Source of the DNA: Certhia americana
Lineage: Eukaryota; Chordata; Aves; Passeriformes; Certhiidae
Direction of reading: 5' to 3'
Assembly (NCBI GenBank): GCA_018697195.1
Contig: CM031859.1
Coordinates: 52,188,828-52,252,827, forward strand
Length of the DNA stretch: 64,000 nucleotides
The notes under the pieces are model-generated. The model saw only the letters and a program-made list of their open reading frames with translations, was not told the origin of the DNA and made no database searches. Made by a program: the position numbers and the translations under genes. Each line of letters starts with the position of its first letter. Position 1 is the stretch's first letter. This document shows, in pieces, positions 10,501 to 24,217 of this stretch.

Positions 10501-13500
10501 ACTGTTGCTACTCACATTTTTTCATCAGTTCAGTCTCCATTAGTTACACCTTAGCGTCACAAGGATTTTAATAGGACTCTTGCTCCCTGCCAGATTCCTC
10601 TAGCAGACATTATCTTTGAATCAGACCTTGTAATAACATTAGACTGTAAAGCAGCTGTAGCAGTATTATGCCAGGGAACTCTTGTGAAAGCTCAGGAAGA
10701 ATAATGAACATTCCTGCAGAGTGGATTATCCAAATACCATTACAGTGCCTTGTTCTGTCCCAACTGATGTGTATGTACTACCGTCATGATTCATGGATTT
10801 AAGATGTAACAAAAGATAAAGTTACCTAAAAGTGAACAAAATCATATATAAAATTTATTTTTATAGCTATATAAATTGTTTTTCATGGCAAATTACTATA
10901 TCTTCTCATTGTTCACCTACCCAAATAAGTGGGGGTGTTCTTCGAGGTCAATTTTAGAAAGGATTGGAAGAATCCCTCTAAATGTACTGCAATGTATTTC
11001 CCACTGCTACACAAAAATGGAGCAACGCTGGGGATTGGTAATCAGGAAGTTAAAGGTACAAGAAAAAGAAATCAGAACTCCTGGTTTTCTGCACACTTCC
11101 AGTGACAGTGAGAGTTGATTTAGCATTTAGTTTGTTTTTCTACATACACATACACTCTTTAGATGAACCCTGAGAATTTTTGATGCCACTTTCACTCAGA
11201 CTGCCTTTAGGTTTTGATTGGAGATGCTGAATGTGGCAATTTATTACTCTTTTGATGCTTACTGGTCAACAGCTTTTAATCCTGTTCCACAGAAATATCT
11301 GTGTAATCTCTACTGTATAGAGATTGTATATTAACTTTCCTGGAGTTTATCCTGCACTGGGAGTGCAGAACTACTGCTATACATTTGTTGCTGAATAACT
11401 TTTAGACTGTGAGAAGGAACAAATAGCATTATTTTTACATATCACTATGATTCTAAGTATGTGTGATAAAATACTGTGTGGCAGTGATAACTATTTTGTG
11501 CAATTTCTGAGCACTTCTGCAACGGTGATAATGTGAGTAGTCTGGATTCCTGTGAAAGCCACAGATCTCTACAAACAAGAAATCCATGCCTTTTGAAGAA
11601 TAAAACGTATCATGGTAAAAAATACAGGGCTTTTGAATTTGGTATGTGAAACCGCCAGGAATAACACATGTATGTTTATGCAAATCTCAGAGCTGGTGAG
11701 CAGGATGTGGTGCACTTGCACATCTAATTTGACAGTGTGAATTATGCATGAATTTTTGTCATGTCAACAAAAAGATAAGTCCATTTCTTATATTTAACTT
11801 TAAGCCATCATTGGCATGACTGAGTGAGTTAATATTACCAGAAAAAAACAAGTATTGATACTATTTCATCACTGTGGATAACTTTTTTAGTCAACTTTTA
11901 TGACAATTGTGACAACACCCCAATTGTAAATATAGGAACTCCTGCATGTAGTTCATGGCATAAATCAGAGTACATTTCTCATTGGTTTTTGATTTTGGTA
12001 CAATTGGAGATTATTTCCTATTAATCATTTCTTCTTAAAGGTGACTGAGCCCTCACAAAAAAAAAAAAAAAAGGTTTTCTTTACCATGGGAAAAACACCC
12101 ACACATTTAATTGAAAAATATATTTATAATATGCACACTGAGTTATTCTCTTAAGCACAATATCTTTCTACAGCTGGATACAGCCTTCTAAATTAGTTCC
12201 ATTATATTAAGATTGTGCATTCTATGGACTTAGGGTCTGTAACAGTCATTTTTGATATGCTGATGTAGTAAATATGAGAAATATTTTCTAAATTCAGAGT
12301 AGGTGGGAAGCCTTTACACGCATGCCCTATAATCATTGATTATGCATGCAGCTTCAGCTTCTTCACCCCACTGGAACTTTGACATAGAGATTAAGACAGT
12401 CATTTGCCAGAAAAATTAACAGTTAAATGCTTGTTAAATGCTTCATATCTTGCTAACTAGAGGAGGAGTACTGAATCTGCCTGCCATATTGGTTGGAGTT
12501 ATTTAAAAGTGACTTTGAAGCTCATAGCTTAATTGGTGAAAGAATTTTTGTGGCATATAAAAGTGATGGGGAAAGCAACAATAACAATAATCATCATCAT
12601 CTGCATCAAGAGCTTGAGTCAGTTCTTGAGGAAATGAGACTCTGTCTCACAAGAATAAAGTGGAACTCAAGCTGATAGACTGAGTCATTTGTCTATTCAT
12701 TGAGGATAAACCTTATCCTTTGGTCTGGGTTGGTGCTCTCATGATTTCAAATTTGACTGTATTTCTTAAAGAATAATCTCTAAAGGAATCAATGGATACA
12801 CCTCATTCTAATGTGGTGGTTCTTCATGATACTCACACTTTTGAAGCATGTTTGTACAGTACTTTGCTTCTACTTGCAATATATATTTGTCCCAAAATAT
12901 CTATTTAAAACTTCTCTAATTCAGAGGTTTTTATGAAGCTACTTGTTGTCCCGGTCTGCTTTTTGCCTGCATCTCAATTAAGTCTCATAATGTCAGTCAA
13001 AATAATGAAATCACATGTGTGCCACAAGTAAGAGAGAGATCAGTACTTGGTTTAGTGTATTACTTTGGACAGAGTGCAAAACTGTGTGTATATTTTTTAC
13101 ACAGTGTTTCTGTTTTTCATTATCTATATAAAATCTGTGTTTTAGTCATTTGTGACTTTTTATTTGAACACATAGCTTACAGATACATGTGAGATTACAG
13201 AAACATGTATAGCTTCTCAGTGCTCATTTTAAAAAACATTGAGGAACACAGTATACTTTTTGAGGGTAAAAATTTGGAAGGCAAATGCCTATCTGTAAGA
13301 AGGAAAATAAAAATAATTGGATGTTAATTGAGATTACTGCTAAGAAATGAAGTTTTTTCTTCAGGAGTTAGCCTTTGTTGATATGAAACCTAGTCTTTAT
13401 ATTCCAGGCTCTTTGGGACTAAGATAAAAGTGCCATATAGGCAGAAGGTAGTATGATACTGGGTAACATGTATAAAATATTTGATGAGAAAAATTGCAGT

Positions 13501-14889
13501 GTTGAGCAAACTAATGAAAGGTATACAGTAATTTCTGATTGTGTTTAGCATTATTGAAACCATAGATAGATAATATCCTTGGGGTTTTGATCTAAACAGC
13601 AGATACAGGAGAATAGAAAATCTGATTTATGAAGTTATCAACACGGGGTGTAGGATTTGTTGTTACCATGAAAATGTTTGTGAAATCAACTTTGATACAA
13701 ATAAATTAAAGCTTAGGAGTGCTTTCACCTTAATTGCTTTAGGACTAATAGGTATTTGAATTCAAGGCTAATGGAAGGTTGTAAAGAATTTGGTGTGAAA
13801 ATGCTGATAAAGTAATGGCATTATACAATTGATTGTTGAACAGGTTATATGAACAGCCTCATTAGAGGAGAAATAGAAGGCAGCAAATATGATGCTCATA
13901 TTTCAAAAGGCCTCTTGTGGTAAACTAGTAATTGTAGAGTTAGAGCTGAACACATTTGTAGACATGTTAACGTATAGAATTAGTAAAAACATGGATAAAT
14001 ACGTTGTGTTTGCAAGATCCAGAATGTTTTTTTGATATTATATGAAGAAATAAACTGTCAAAGAATCTGTATTAGACATATTAATAAGGGCTATAATAAA
14101 GCTGAGAATATGTCTGAGTATCATAAACTATGATATCACAGAGAAAAAGGAAAGAACTCAGTTTATGGAAAAATTCATAGAGGTTTTGACAAGCTATATC
14201 CCTGTCTGGGATGGTGTTAGTCTTAAATTGAATTGATAGATGCGAACATTAGCTACATTGGAAGCTATTCAGTAATTTTATTTTTTTTTTTTTAATTCTT
14301 ATAGTGGTCTGCTCATCTTAACTTAACATGAGAAAATGCAGCTAGTTTCTTCCTATTCATTTATTAAAGATCCAGTAAGTAGCAAGTATTTTGCCTTATC
14401 TAAACTGCTATGACTACTCAGGAATTCCAGTTCTTCAGACAATATTTTATAGACCATCAATTTTCATGTGCATCTCATATCTCACCACCTCTGTGGAAGA
14501 TGGGATAATTTGTAGACAGTCTGCTTCAAAAATAGTGAAATGTGTTGTGGATTGAATATAGACTGTGCTTTAATCATCCACCTCACTTCTGTGTATTTGT
14601 GAAACAAACCCGTTTCACATTTCTCATGCAAGAAATTCTCAGTTCCACTTTTCCTTAATTTTATTTGTATTTTTATGGAAAGACTTATGCCTGGAAACAT
14701 TAAGAAGCACAGCACAGAAAGTGTCACTGAATAGGTAGTTTAAGTTAGGAAAAGTAAGGCTTAAATAGATTTATACTTTATATAAATACAGGTTTGTTTA
14801 AGTTGTTGCAAAATGAAAACAGCTCCTGCTGTAGCATTCATAATATGGACTTCAACTACTGCCTCTCTTCCTCTGCTCTGACTGACTTG
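7506..14889 (+). other. Intron 1, no recognisable genes
   Basis: AT-rich non-coding sequence with only short, unconvincing open frames. Simple features are a 14-base poly-T (8844-8857), a pyrimidine run of TTTTC-type units (about 9770-9805), a 16-base poly-A (12057-12072), CAT/CAA triplets near 12575-12605 and a 13-base poly-T (14281-14293). The stretch about 13760-14260 is purine-rich and may be an old, unassignable repeat. No exon supported. Confidence 0.5.
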
Positions 14890-15250
14890 GATTGGAAGGG
14901 ACTTTTAAGATCATCTTGTTCCAATGCCTCCGCCATGGGCAGGGACACTGCACCAGGTTGCTCCATGCACCCTCTAGCCTGGATTTGAACACTGACAGGG
15001 ATACGGTGCATCCACAACTTCTCTGGACAGCCTGTCCCAGTGCCTCACCATCCTTACAGTAAAGAATTCCTTCTGTTTATCTAAACTAAATTTCTTCTCT
15101 TTGTTTGAACCCATTACTCCTTGTGCTGTGGCTTCAGTTCCTGACAGAGTCCATCCCTGGTTTACATGTAGGTTCCTTTCAGATCCTGGCAGGTTTCTAT
15201 GAGGTCTTCAGGCAAGCTTTTCTTCTACTCTAGGCTGGACAGCACTGGGG
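14890..15250 (-). mobile_element. CR1 LINE fragment, 3' region, reverse orientation
   Basis: The + strand reads TTGGATTGGAAGGGAC, then AAGATCATCTTGTTCCAATG and CATGGGCAGGGACACT, later GTGCCTCACCATCCTTACAG and AAAGAATTCCTTC. This is the reverse complement of the characteristic CR1 3' untranslated region. The terminal 8-bp repeats expected at the 3' end are missing or decayed. The fragment has the 5' truncation usual for CR1 copies. Boundaries are approximate. The family was identified by recall of the consensus, without alignment. Confidence 0.88.
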
Positions 15251-18052
15251 TATGACTACAAAGAGTTTTCTTCTCAGTAACTGTTGCATGGGCTCAATCA
15301 GGTTTGTGTCAAAGCAGCTGAGTGGCTGAGCAGATACATGTGAGTATCTAAGTGTGCATCTAAGATAACTTGACATACTCCCAGGGTGAAATGTGCTGGA
15401 AGGCACCTTTATACTGCTCAGGTGCCTGACTTCACACGTGGTCCATAAAAGATGAGCTCTCTCTTAAGCTACTCTTGTCCCGTAGCGTAGAGCAGTTTCT
15501 GGGAATTAAAAGAAAATTTAGTTGAATGGTATGAAAATAAGTACTTCCAATTATCTGAAAATCCATTGATGAATGAATCCATTAATTGACCTAAGTATCT
15601 TTGTAATACATCATTTAGTTTCAAAGTGAGTCAACATTTTTAAGACAATCTAGAATGAGATGAAATTAATTTCCTCAATCAGTTTAACAAACTCAAGTAA
15701 TTATTAAATTTCATGCTAAAAAGCCATTATATTTTGCATAACAGACCTTTAAATCACTTCTGGAATTAGTTTAAAAATGTAGCATCTGTCTACAGTATGA
15801 CAGTTCCTCTACAATTATTTTCTGGAAGTGAAACTGAGCATATATATTCCCTGTTAAAACAAATCTGCGGTGTCCAATGAAACAATTTTCTCTCAATCAC
15901 TACCTGGCTTTCCTTTATGGCTGTTAGTTGAAATATCTGAGTAAAATTGTGTGATATGTACTCATTTTAGAGAAAAGTTAGGCTTGTTTGAAATTACAGT
16001 GAAATTCTTACTGCTTCCTCATGGCATGAATTCAACTCCAAGTCATTATGGAAGGAGTATACAACACAGAACATAACATTTTGTTCTGTCTTACTGTTCT
16101 GCTGAACGTATTTGTGTGCAAACCATTTTTTTCTACAATATCTGGAAGAACAAGAAGGGCCAGAAGGTCCCAGGGTTGTCAGAATAAAATGTTAAACTGA
16201 AGTAGTTATCTGTAGTTGAAAACTAGGGAGTGAATGGCTACACAGAGCTATTAAGAAGAATTTAGTATTTTTTCCTGTTTAAGAGAGGCTCTGTTTCCAT
16301 CTTTGTATCAGCTGCTTTGACTCTACAGCAGTACTTTAACAGTAAACAAAAGATTTAAGATAAACTAATCCTGAAAATGATATGCAAGGGGAAATTATTT
16401 AAAATTACTTATACAGATCCGTAGTAGTCTCTTTCCTTAAGAATTAAACTTATCTGTGTCGAATTTGAGATGTTTTCACTGTATCAGCTGGGCTGAAGAA
16501 ACAGCTGTTCTAAGTCTGTAAGGATCAAAATATTGACATGACATCATATGGTACTTCTGGAATCCCACTGTTCTGTTTCATAAACATTAATCACTCCTAC
16601 ATATGCACTCATGAGTGTCTCTATGTTTTATGAAAAACCTGACAAGGAGTAATGCCAAACAGTAATATACTTCTTTATGTACAAATAATTCTTGTAATTT
16701 TTACCAGTTCTAAGAAACTTCAGCAAAGGATTCAGCCTTTATTGGATAAAGTGTCTTAAGAAGTAAGCTCAAGCTTTTAGAGGCTTATTCTAAAAGAATT
16801 CAGATTAATTTTTATTAGCAGACCTAATTCTATCTGACACCTTAGTAGATTTTAAGATGGATTTAATGTGTAAGAGTGTATTTAGTATTATTGGACCTAA
16901 AGAGATTTTAAGGTATGATACGTCTCATCCTAAGTTTCCACTAGGAAATATAGTTAGCATGAAAGTGGATTAGTATATTTGCTTTACATTTATTTATTTG
17001 TTTTTAAATTGGCAAGCACAAACAAGGTGTTTTCTTCCTGGATATCTTTGTAGCTTTCCTCTTAAAAAAAACCCTGAAATTTTAACCTATTTATCTCTAG
17101 TTAATGCATTTTCTCTCTTATTAAAATTTTAACTGATTTTTTTGTCCCTGGTACAGTCTACCATTCATCAGAGAACTTAAGCTTCATCACAATGTATGTT
17201 GCTCAACCCAAAATGCAACATGTATCTTTAGAATTACTGCATATTGTCAATCTGCATTAAAATTCCAACCAAATTAATTATCTGGGGCTTTCAGAATTTG
17301 ACAACAATGTTGAGTAAATCTGTGTTTTTGATTCTAGACTATGGATGTAGGACTGAGATAAAGAGCATGTAGTTTACAGCTGACAGATGGCCCTTAGACA
17401 TGACCTAGCTGTGGCAATAGAGACTAAGGAGAAACAAGTAAGGAGATTGTAGCTATTCTGAGGCACTTCACTTTTTAAAATAGTGTTCTTAAAAACATTC
17501 TTGACTTGAGACAGATCTTATTTCCCACTCTTGTAAGAAGCCTTTTTGTGTTCCAATATTATTGTTATACTTCATCCCCTTTCTCTACGGAATGTTTCTG
17601 CATAGTTTCCATTTGATTGAAATTTTTGACTCTGTCTAGAATAGATGTGTACTTGGAAGGTGAGCTAAAGTGTTCTTTCCACATTCATAAATGACGTCTG
17701 TACACTGCTATTTCGATAAGTGCATTGTGCTTTTGATCTAGTGGATATATAATGGAATACTGAATTAATTTTAGTGTTCTAGTAATATTATAAAATCTAG
17801 CAGGTTCATGTCTTCTGGCCACAGATGAACATATCTTTGGATCTGACAACTTACTTGGTACAAGACCTGAAGGGAAAAGATGAGGTGCACACGCCTTGAA
17901 TTATTTGTGCGTCAGTCTTCAGCCTCACAAAAAAGGCTCAAGAGGATTATTTTAATAGGTCTGGAAACAGAAGTAGTTCTTCTCTTGGAAATATGTTGTT
18001 GACTGAGAAGAATATGCATTTGTGCATGAACCTTTGTCTTCCTCAGAAGTGA

Positions 18053-18130
18053 TAGGGTTTTTAATTGTTTGGTTTGTGGGTTTTTTTGTGGGTCTGGTAG
18101 GGTTTTTTTGGATTTTTTAGGTTATTTTTT
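18053..18130 (+). repeat. G/T-rich low-complexity tract
   Basis: A 78-bp stretch of T runs broken by GGG and GTG groups on the + strand, with very little A or C. Confidence 0.85.
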
Positions 18131-18386
18131 ACATTCTCTTGTCAGAATGTACTTTTGAAGAACAGCAACACTTCTGAAGTCAGATGCTCTATGATACTGG
18201 ATAGTCTATTGTTGCTTTCAATTTGAATTTGAAACGTGTGATGAGGGATTGTTTTCCTTAAAATCTATAATTAATCTGCTTGAGAGAATCTGGGGTCTGG
18301 TTTCCTTCCCGGACAGGAGTATTCAAGCACAATATTCCAGGAAACTCTTCTGGCTGATGCTTCTTAAGCAATGCATGCCATGATGC

Positions 18387-18422
<36 letters not shown>

Positions 18423-18454
18423 ATGTGTGTGTGTGTGTGTATAGATATATATAT
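18387..18454. repeat. Compound (AT)n(GT)n(AT)n microsatellite
   Basis: About 12 AT units (18387-18410) pass into GT units with one TA interruption, ending in an ATAG plus AT run to about 18454. It is the longest dinucleotide repeat in the window. An open frame on the - strand reads Tyr-Thr-His-Thr and Tyr-Ile repeats through it and is not a gene. Confidence 0.95.
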
Positions 18455-21400
18455 TTCACACATACTCTGTTACTCCAGTCCTGGTGAATATGGATGATTA
18501 GCCCCACATGTATCAGCTGGCTAGAAAAATAGCAACATGGTGAATATGTGACTTTATGATAATAATGTGGTATTTGTGTTAAGGCAATCCTCACTGGTGT
18601 GGAGTGGTGAAGCAAGCTGTAGAAAGAGTTTTGTAAATAAAGATACTATCCTTTATTTAAGAGTGGTACACTTTCAGTGTTCTTGCTCCACATGCTCAGT
18701 ATGGGATTTTTGAAAATTATCCAGTTATTGTTTTAGATGAATGCTTAGTGTTTTCAGAGTCAGGCCCCAGAAGGACACAGAAGTTTAGTGGCCTCTAAAT
18801 CAGGTCACAGCCTATTTTTCTGTCTTTGATAACAAACTCTTGTAAACTTGATATTTGAAAAACATAAATAGGAAGTTATAAATTTAAATAAAGGTTAAAA
18901 AATAATGCCCTAGATTTGCATCTGGATTTTGTTACCAGGATTAGAACGCTGCCCAGAGCAACAGAATGCGGCATGGGAAATCTGATAACGTTGTGAATCT
19001 TTCAACCTTATGCATTCTAATCTGAGTGTGGTTTCCTGTAGTATTGCTGATATGCCAGATAAAACAAGCTTGGATCCAAAATCAACCTCTGTTATAAATG
19101 GATGCTCTCTGTTACCCCTATTTGTCCTGTAATCTGTGATTAACTGTTCCCTATCACTAAAGGGAAAACATTATTATATTCAGTTTTATGTGTAGACTTG
19201 CTTCCAAATGGTAAGCAATTGCTGTTTACATGACTGTTTAGTTCAAGTGCAGTTACGTGGTTTTTTTGTGCTGCATTTATATGCAGAAATACTTTTATTC
19301 AAAGCAGCATCTTCAGGGTAATGAACTGCTTTCATGTTTCTTCAATGGCTGTAAAACTTCTCACCACAGTGATGAAATTATGATTTGGCCTCCTCAAAGT
19401 AATCTTTTTCAAAATGTAGTTGAAATTATAAACAATAGATTACTTATGAAGAATTAAACTCCAAATGCAAAATTTAGTATGAACAAATAAAATTAATTAT
19501 TTTTCTCTTTCTGAGCACTAAGTAGAATTTATGAATAAAAATACTAAGAGGTGGTCCCTTTCATTCCTTTTTCCCTGTCTGAGCAGACTTCCATCAAATG
19601 TTTAGACATGAATTCCAAAATCCACATTTCCTAATTACACTGAGAGAGTTTTGGTGGTTTTGTGCTCTGAAACATTTAGTATTACACAGTAGTCCCCCCG
19701 TTTTACTTAAGGATTTTCATATTTGTAAAGAAACAGACAAGTTTTGCTGATGTCTTATGCTAGAAGTTTCTTAACACTGTATTTCTCTAAATGGCATTTC
19801 AAGAACATAACCAAAAAAAGAAAGTTGCCAAGAAACCTGAGCCACTGAGACATGAAGTGCTGGAGGAAGTATCTACACAAGTTGACATCAGGCATGTAGC
19901 TTGTTTAGGAAGATATTCTGTCAACCATTAACAGAGTGGTTTTACTTCATACTGAACTTCAGAGTACAAGTTTGAGATACTCTGATTTTTCTTCTGAAGG
20001 AGGCTTGCTCAGGTCTAAATAGATTAACTGCCCCAAATTTAGGGGCTTTACTTTCTTGTCTTATACTCTGGTACTTTAGAAAAAGGGGAGGTCATGGAGT
20101 CAGAGCTAATGTAATGGAATAATGGATTATATAATTAAAAATTGAGACCAATACTGTTTAGACAGAAGGGCAAAGAAAAAATAGTAACGAGAAATAATAT
20201 TGATGATGTTACAATAGATTTTTCATGTTGAAAGACTAGACTAGAGTAGTCTCCATAACTGAGAAATGTTTCCTTTTGTTTTCTGGATCAAATTAATATT
20301 CAAGAATTCAGGAGGACAGGTGAGTACAAAGTGTGAAAATGCCAACTCCTTCTCTCTCCTTCTCATGTAGTTTGGAATTTGGGCCAGTGTCCTAGGAGTT
20401 GAAAAGCATGTGTTTAAATCCTTTTGGATGATAATGGATCAGTCCTCTGTACTGCAGTTATTTGTTTTGTTTCAATAATTATATTTCTGATACCTTATTA
20501 GATGTGTAAGAGTGTCAAAATTGTCAAAATTCACAAATCATGTAGAGCTTGGTGACAATAACTGAAGTCTTAGAAAATGAGCAATACTAAAAGTATTGCT
20601 AGGAGTGAAGTTGAAAACAGTAAGAACTAGAACAAGTCAGAAGCTGAGACCTACTCTAAAAAGCTCAAGACTTCCTTTTTGTCTTTAGTGCTGTCATTTT
20701 TGAGTACTACATGTTGAGGCCATATTTTGTCTATAGCTTGCTACAGGTACTGCGGGCAAACAAAGTTTGTAAGTTTATATAACATACAAAGACATAGAAC
20801 TGAAATTTTCAGTGGCAAAGCTGTCAATAGAAACCAACTACCAATATCTTCCATAGACATTTTATTACACAGCCATATTCACTGAGAGTTAAAAAGACAT
20901 GGGTTTAATTTGCTTTATAGCTCAGCTTTTCTGTGAAGAAATTGCAACTGTAGAATATTAGTTGCAGCTGTAGTTATGGTTTAGTGAGAGTAATTAAAGG
21001 AAATTATGAAAAGAAAAGGAAGAGTATTTCCAGCTTTTACTTCGAAATACATGTAAACAAAATTCAAGAAATAAGTATGATTCTGACTTTTGTAAACCCA
21101 TGAGAAGATAAGAGCAAGAAGCCCTTGTTCCTCTCATAGTGGAACAGTGTCAAAATAATGGTTTTCATCTTATAATAATGTACTTTGACCTATCTAGATA
21201 GTGCAGAAAATGCTGCATGCCTGTCAGGAAATTGAAGGCTGTAAAATATTCCATACATCCGCATTACAAAGTCAGGGAAGAAAGCATAAGAACATGGCTG
21301 ATTTGATGTAGTGAGAACCACGTGCCTAGGAACTCACAACAGCAGAAAGATTTTCCAGTGTTATTGTGTAAAGTTTGATGATTATTTTTTTCCCAATGAA

Positions 21401-23600
21401 TTTATTTTCTATATTTCTGAAGTAAGTAGCCCAAGAAATCATAATCATAACTGGAATTTGGCTTCTGTATTAATAAGGCAAAGATAGTACCTAATGCCAA
21501 GCAATAATATCTTAAAACTGAGATTTTCTGTATTATTAAACTAGCCTTAAGGCATCTGAATTTGCAAAAACAGGGATATAAACCAAATCTAGAACACACA
21601 TCACCAGTACCCAACTTTTCATAGCTATTCCTTTACTTTTCTTTTCCCTCCTCTCCCAGTGGAATCTTCCCTTCATAGTTTTTTGGGGAGCAGGGGTAGT
21701 ATGCAAGGTCTAAAATAAGTTCCTTGTAAAGACTGTGTTTTAACAAGTGGTAGGTTGCCACATGTCATAAAGCTTTCTGAGGAAAAGTGATAAAGTTTCT
21801 TCAGTTTCTTCAGTTCTTTTCTCATTTTTCCAAGGGCACAGGAAATAATCAGTATTTTTGAAAACATGAGTTTATGTTGCAAAATGGAAATGTCTTTCAT
21901 TTGTGTAGCATGACAAACCCCAAATATTGTGAAAGGAGCAGCTGTGTCTGATCGCCGTTACCTTCAGAGAATAGGTGTGGTTCGTGCTTACTACCTCACT
22001 TCATCTGTGTACTTCTATTTGAAAGAAACTTGGCAATCTGGTCACTAAACTTCAATAAATCAAATATAATGTAGCTGTTTTCCTTTGAGATTTTTTGTAC
22101 GTTCTAATCTAAAGCTGAGCCAACAGAAGATTCTTTCCCTCAATAGCATCAGACATGACAAACAACTGTGTTTGGGAAGTCTGTCTATCCTTCTGAGTAT
22201 ATGAATTGCAATTATGCAGGATCTGGAGGTAAATGTTGAGGTTATGTACACTGTGAGGGTTCTTTCAGTATGTGTGGCAAGTTGGCTAGCACAATTTAGA
22301 TGCCTTTTCACATGCTCCAATTTTTGGCTTGTAGAGCTTTGAGGAAGATATTGGAAATTGAGAGAGGCAGTATTTGTGCTGCCTTTCCTTAAACTCTATG
22401 CAGCATATGGAACATATATAAAGTTACCTGACAAGCAGAGAACTGTGAACATTTGTAATGAATGCATCAAAGCCATATGAACACCAGATACTTGTTTTTT
22501 AAAGCCTTTTATTAGAATGTAATAATTTTTAATTAAGTGGAAGAGCCTCAGCTCTGTTTTAAAAGAATATCTAGGTCCTAATGGTCATGATGAACCATTG
22601 TGGACACTTGATTTACTGTTTACGCTCCTGAGAGCTTGGATGCTTTTTCAAGATTTCGGAAGCCTGCAGCATTTCTGATCTGACTTTCCAATGTGGTCTC
22701 TTTTCATGAATGAGGGAAGCCTTAGCTTTCATACAAATGTAGTTAGGCTTAGAATTTTGAAACAGGTACAACTTCCTTCAGCAAAGAAGAAAAATTCAAG
22801 CTTAGATGCAACAGCAGTGGTCTTGGAGTCTTTCAGGCACTAATCTACTGTGGTGTTTCAGCGTTTGGCATGAAGGAAATAACAGGTGAAGACAGCCTGT
22901 CTGTTATGCTCACACTGGAAATCAAACTCAAGTGGATTTTACCCTTAATCCCTTGACTTTGTCATAGTTTCTAAAAAGCTATTAGATTTTGGCCTTGCAA
23001 CTTATTCTCTTATACCAAAGTATGAAAACTAATGCTGCTTACATCTTTTTTATATTTCTGTAGTTTTCTCTCTCTTTCTTTTTCTCATGTTGCTCTTTCC
23101 CCCGTCTCTACTATCTGAAATTGACTTGAAAATTATTTGCTATAGAAATTCCTCATTATATATTTGAAGATGAGGTCCAATAAACCATAAATCTTACTTT
23201 AGGATAGATATTTCATTCCTTGAAAAAAAGAGTATGAAACAGGGAGACAGTAGAAGCAACTAGGATGTTACACTGAATTCCCTGAAGATTAGGTAGTGAA
23301 TTAGGCAAGATTTGTCAAGATGATGTTATAAGACAAATCCCTGTAACTATGGGTCTGGATTCAAGCTTTCTAGTCTGCTGGGCTCTGTCAAATATAGAGG
23401 GATGAGATAATTTAATAGACCAATAGTTTACATAGAAAAACAAATGAGTTTTATGGGTGCCCAAGCCTTTGTTTAGATATGGTTTAATAACACCTTTATC
23501 TCATCAAAAGACTCAGGGAAAGAAGTTTTAAGTTTCTGAAGCTTGTAAGGAGAAATTTTTTTAAACCCTAGTAAATTCTCATGAAATGACATTTGTGATC

Positions 23601-23651
23601 TGCTAATAGCCACCTTCCCTAGGTACCGAACTTGCTAATAGCCACTTTCCT
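23601..23651. repeat. Partial 32-bp tandem duplication
   Basis: TGCTAATAGCCACCTTCC at 23601 recurs 32 bp later as TGCTAATAGCCACTTTCC at 23633, with one mismatch over 18 bases. The second unit is incomplete. Confidence 0.7.
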
Positions 23652-24201
23652 TTGATGCAGAAGTCAATTCAGAAAAGCATGAGAAATTACTTTCAGCTTG
23701 GGATTGTGAGGCATATAGGGGAGGCAAGTCTTTAAAGAGATGAATGGCAGTCGTTTGGTGGAGAAGTAAAAATTTCAGGAACATGAACTTAGAAATCTTC
23801 CTAAAGGCTTGTGAGTAATGACACAGGTCTATTATGGACAGAAGTTACCTTTATTGCATGCTGTAGATCTGTCTTGACATTTAAGTATCAAGTATATGTG
23901 ATTATTTTTCCTCTGGGTGCTATTGCTATATGTGCTATCTGGGATGTCCCATATATTTTGTCAGTATCTAAGGTACCCTCACAAGCTTTTTAAAAAATAT
24001 AAGTCATTCAATTCCATATTAAAAAAATACAGGATAATTGTTTTTCTGTGGTCTCTACAAAGACATATATATTCATCAAGTAAAAAATATTCAGGCTTTA
24101 AAGCTCTCATAATAATTTAGATTAGAATACCTGGACTTTGTCATGGAGAATATTGAGTTACTTGTGATGTTACATAAATTGGCATTTTGGGAGTATGGAA
24201 T

Positions 24202-24217
24202 GACTGTAATTACAGTC
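24202..24217. other. 16-bp perfect palindrome with TAATTA core
   Basis: GACTGTAATTACAGTC equals its own reverse complement. The centre TAATTA is a paired homeodomain-type core. The palindrome is seen directly; a regulatory role is speculative. Confidence 0.8.

Noticed and set aside
18364..18615. - strand open frame rich in Tyr, Thr, His and Ile
   Set aside because: It is a translation of the AT/GT microsatellite.
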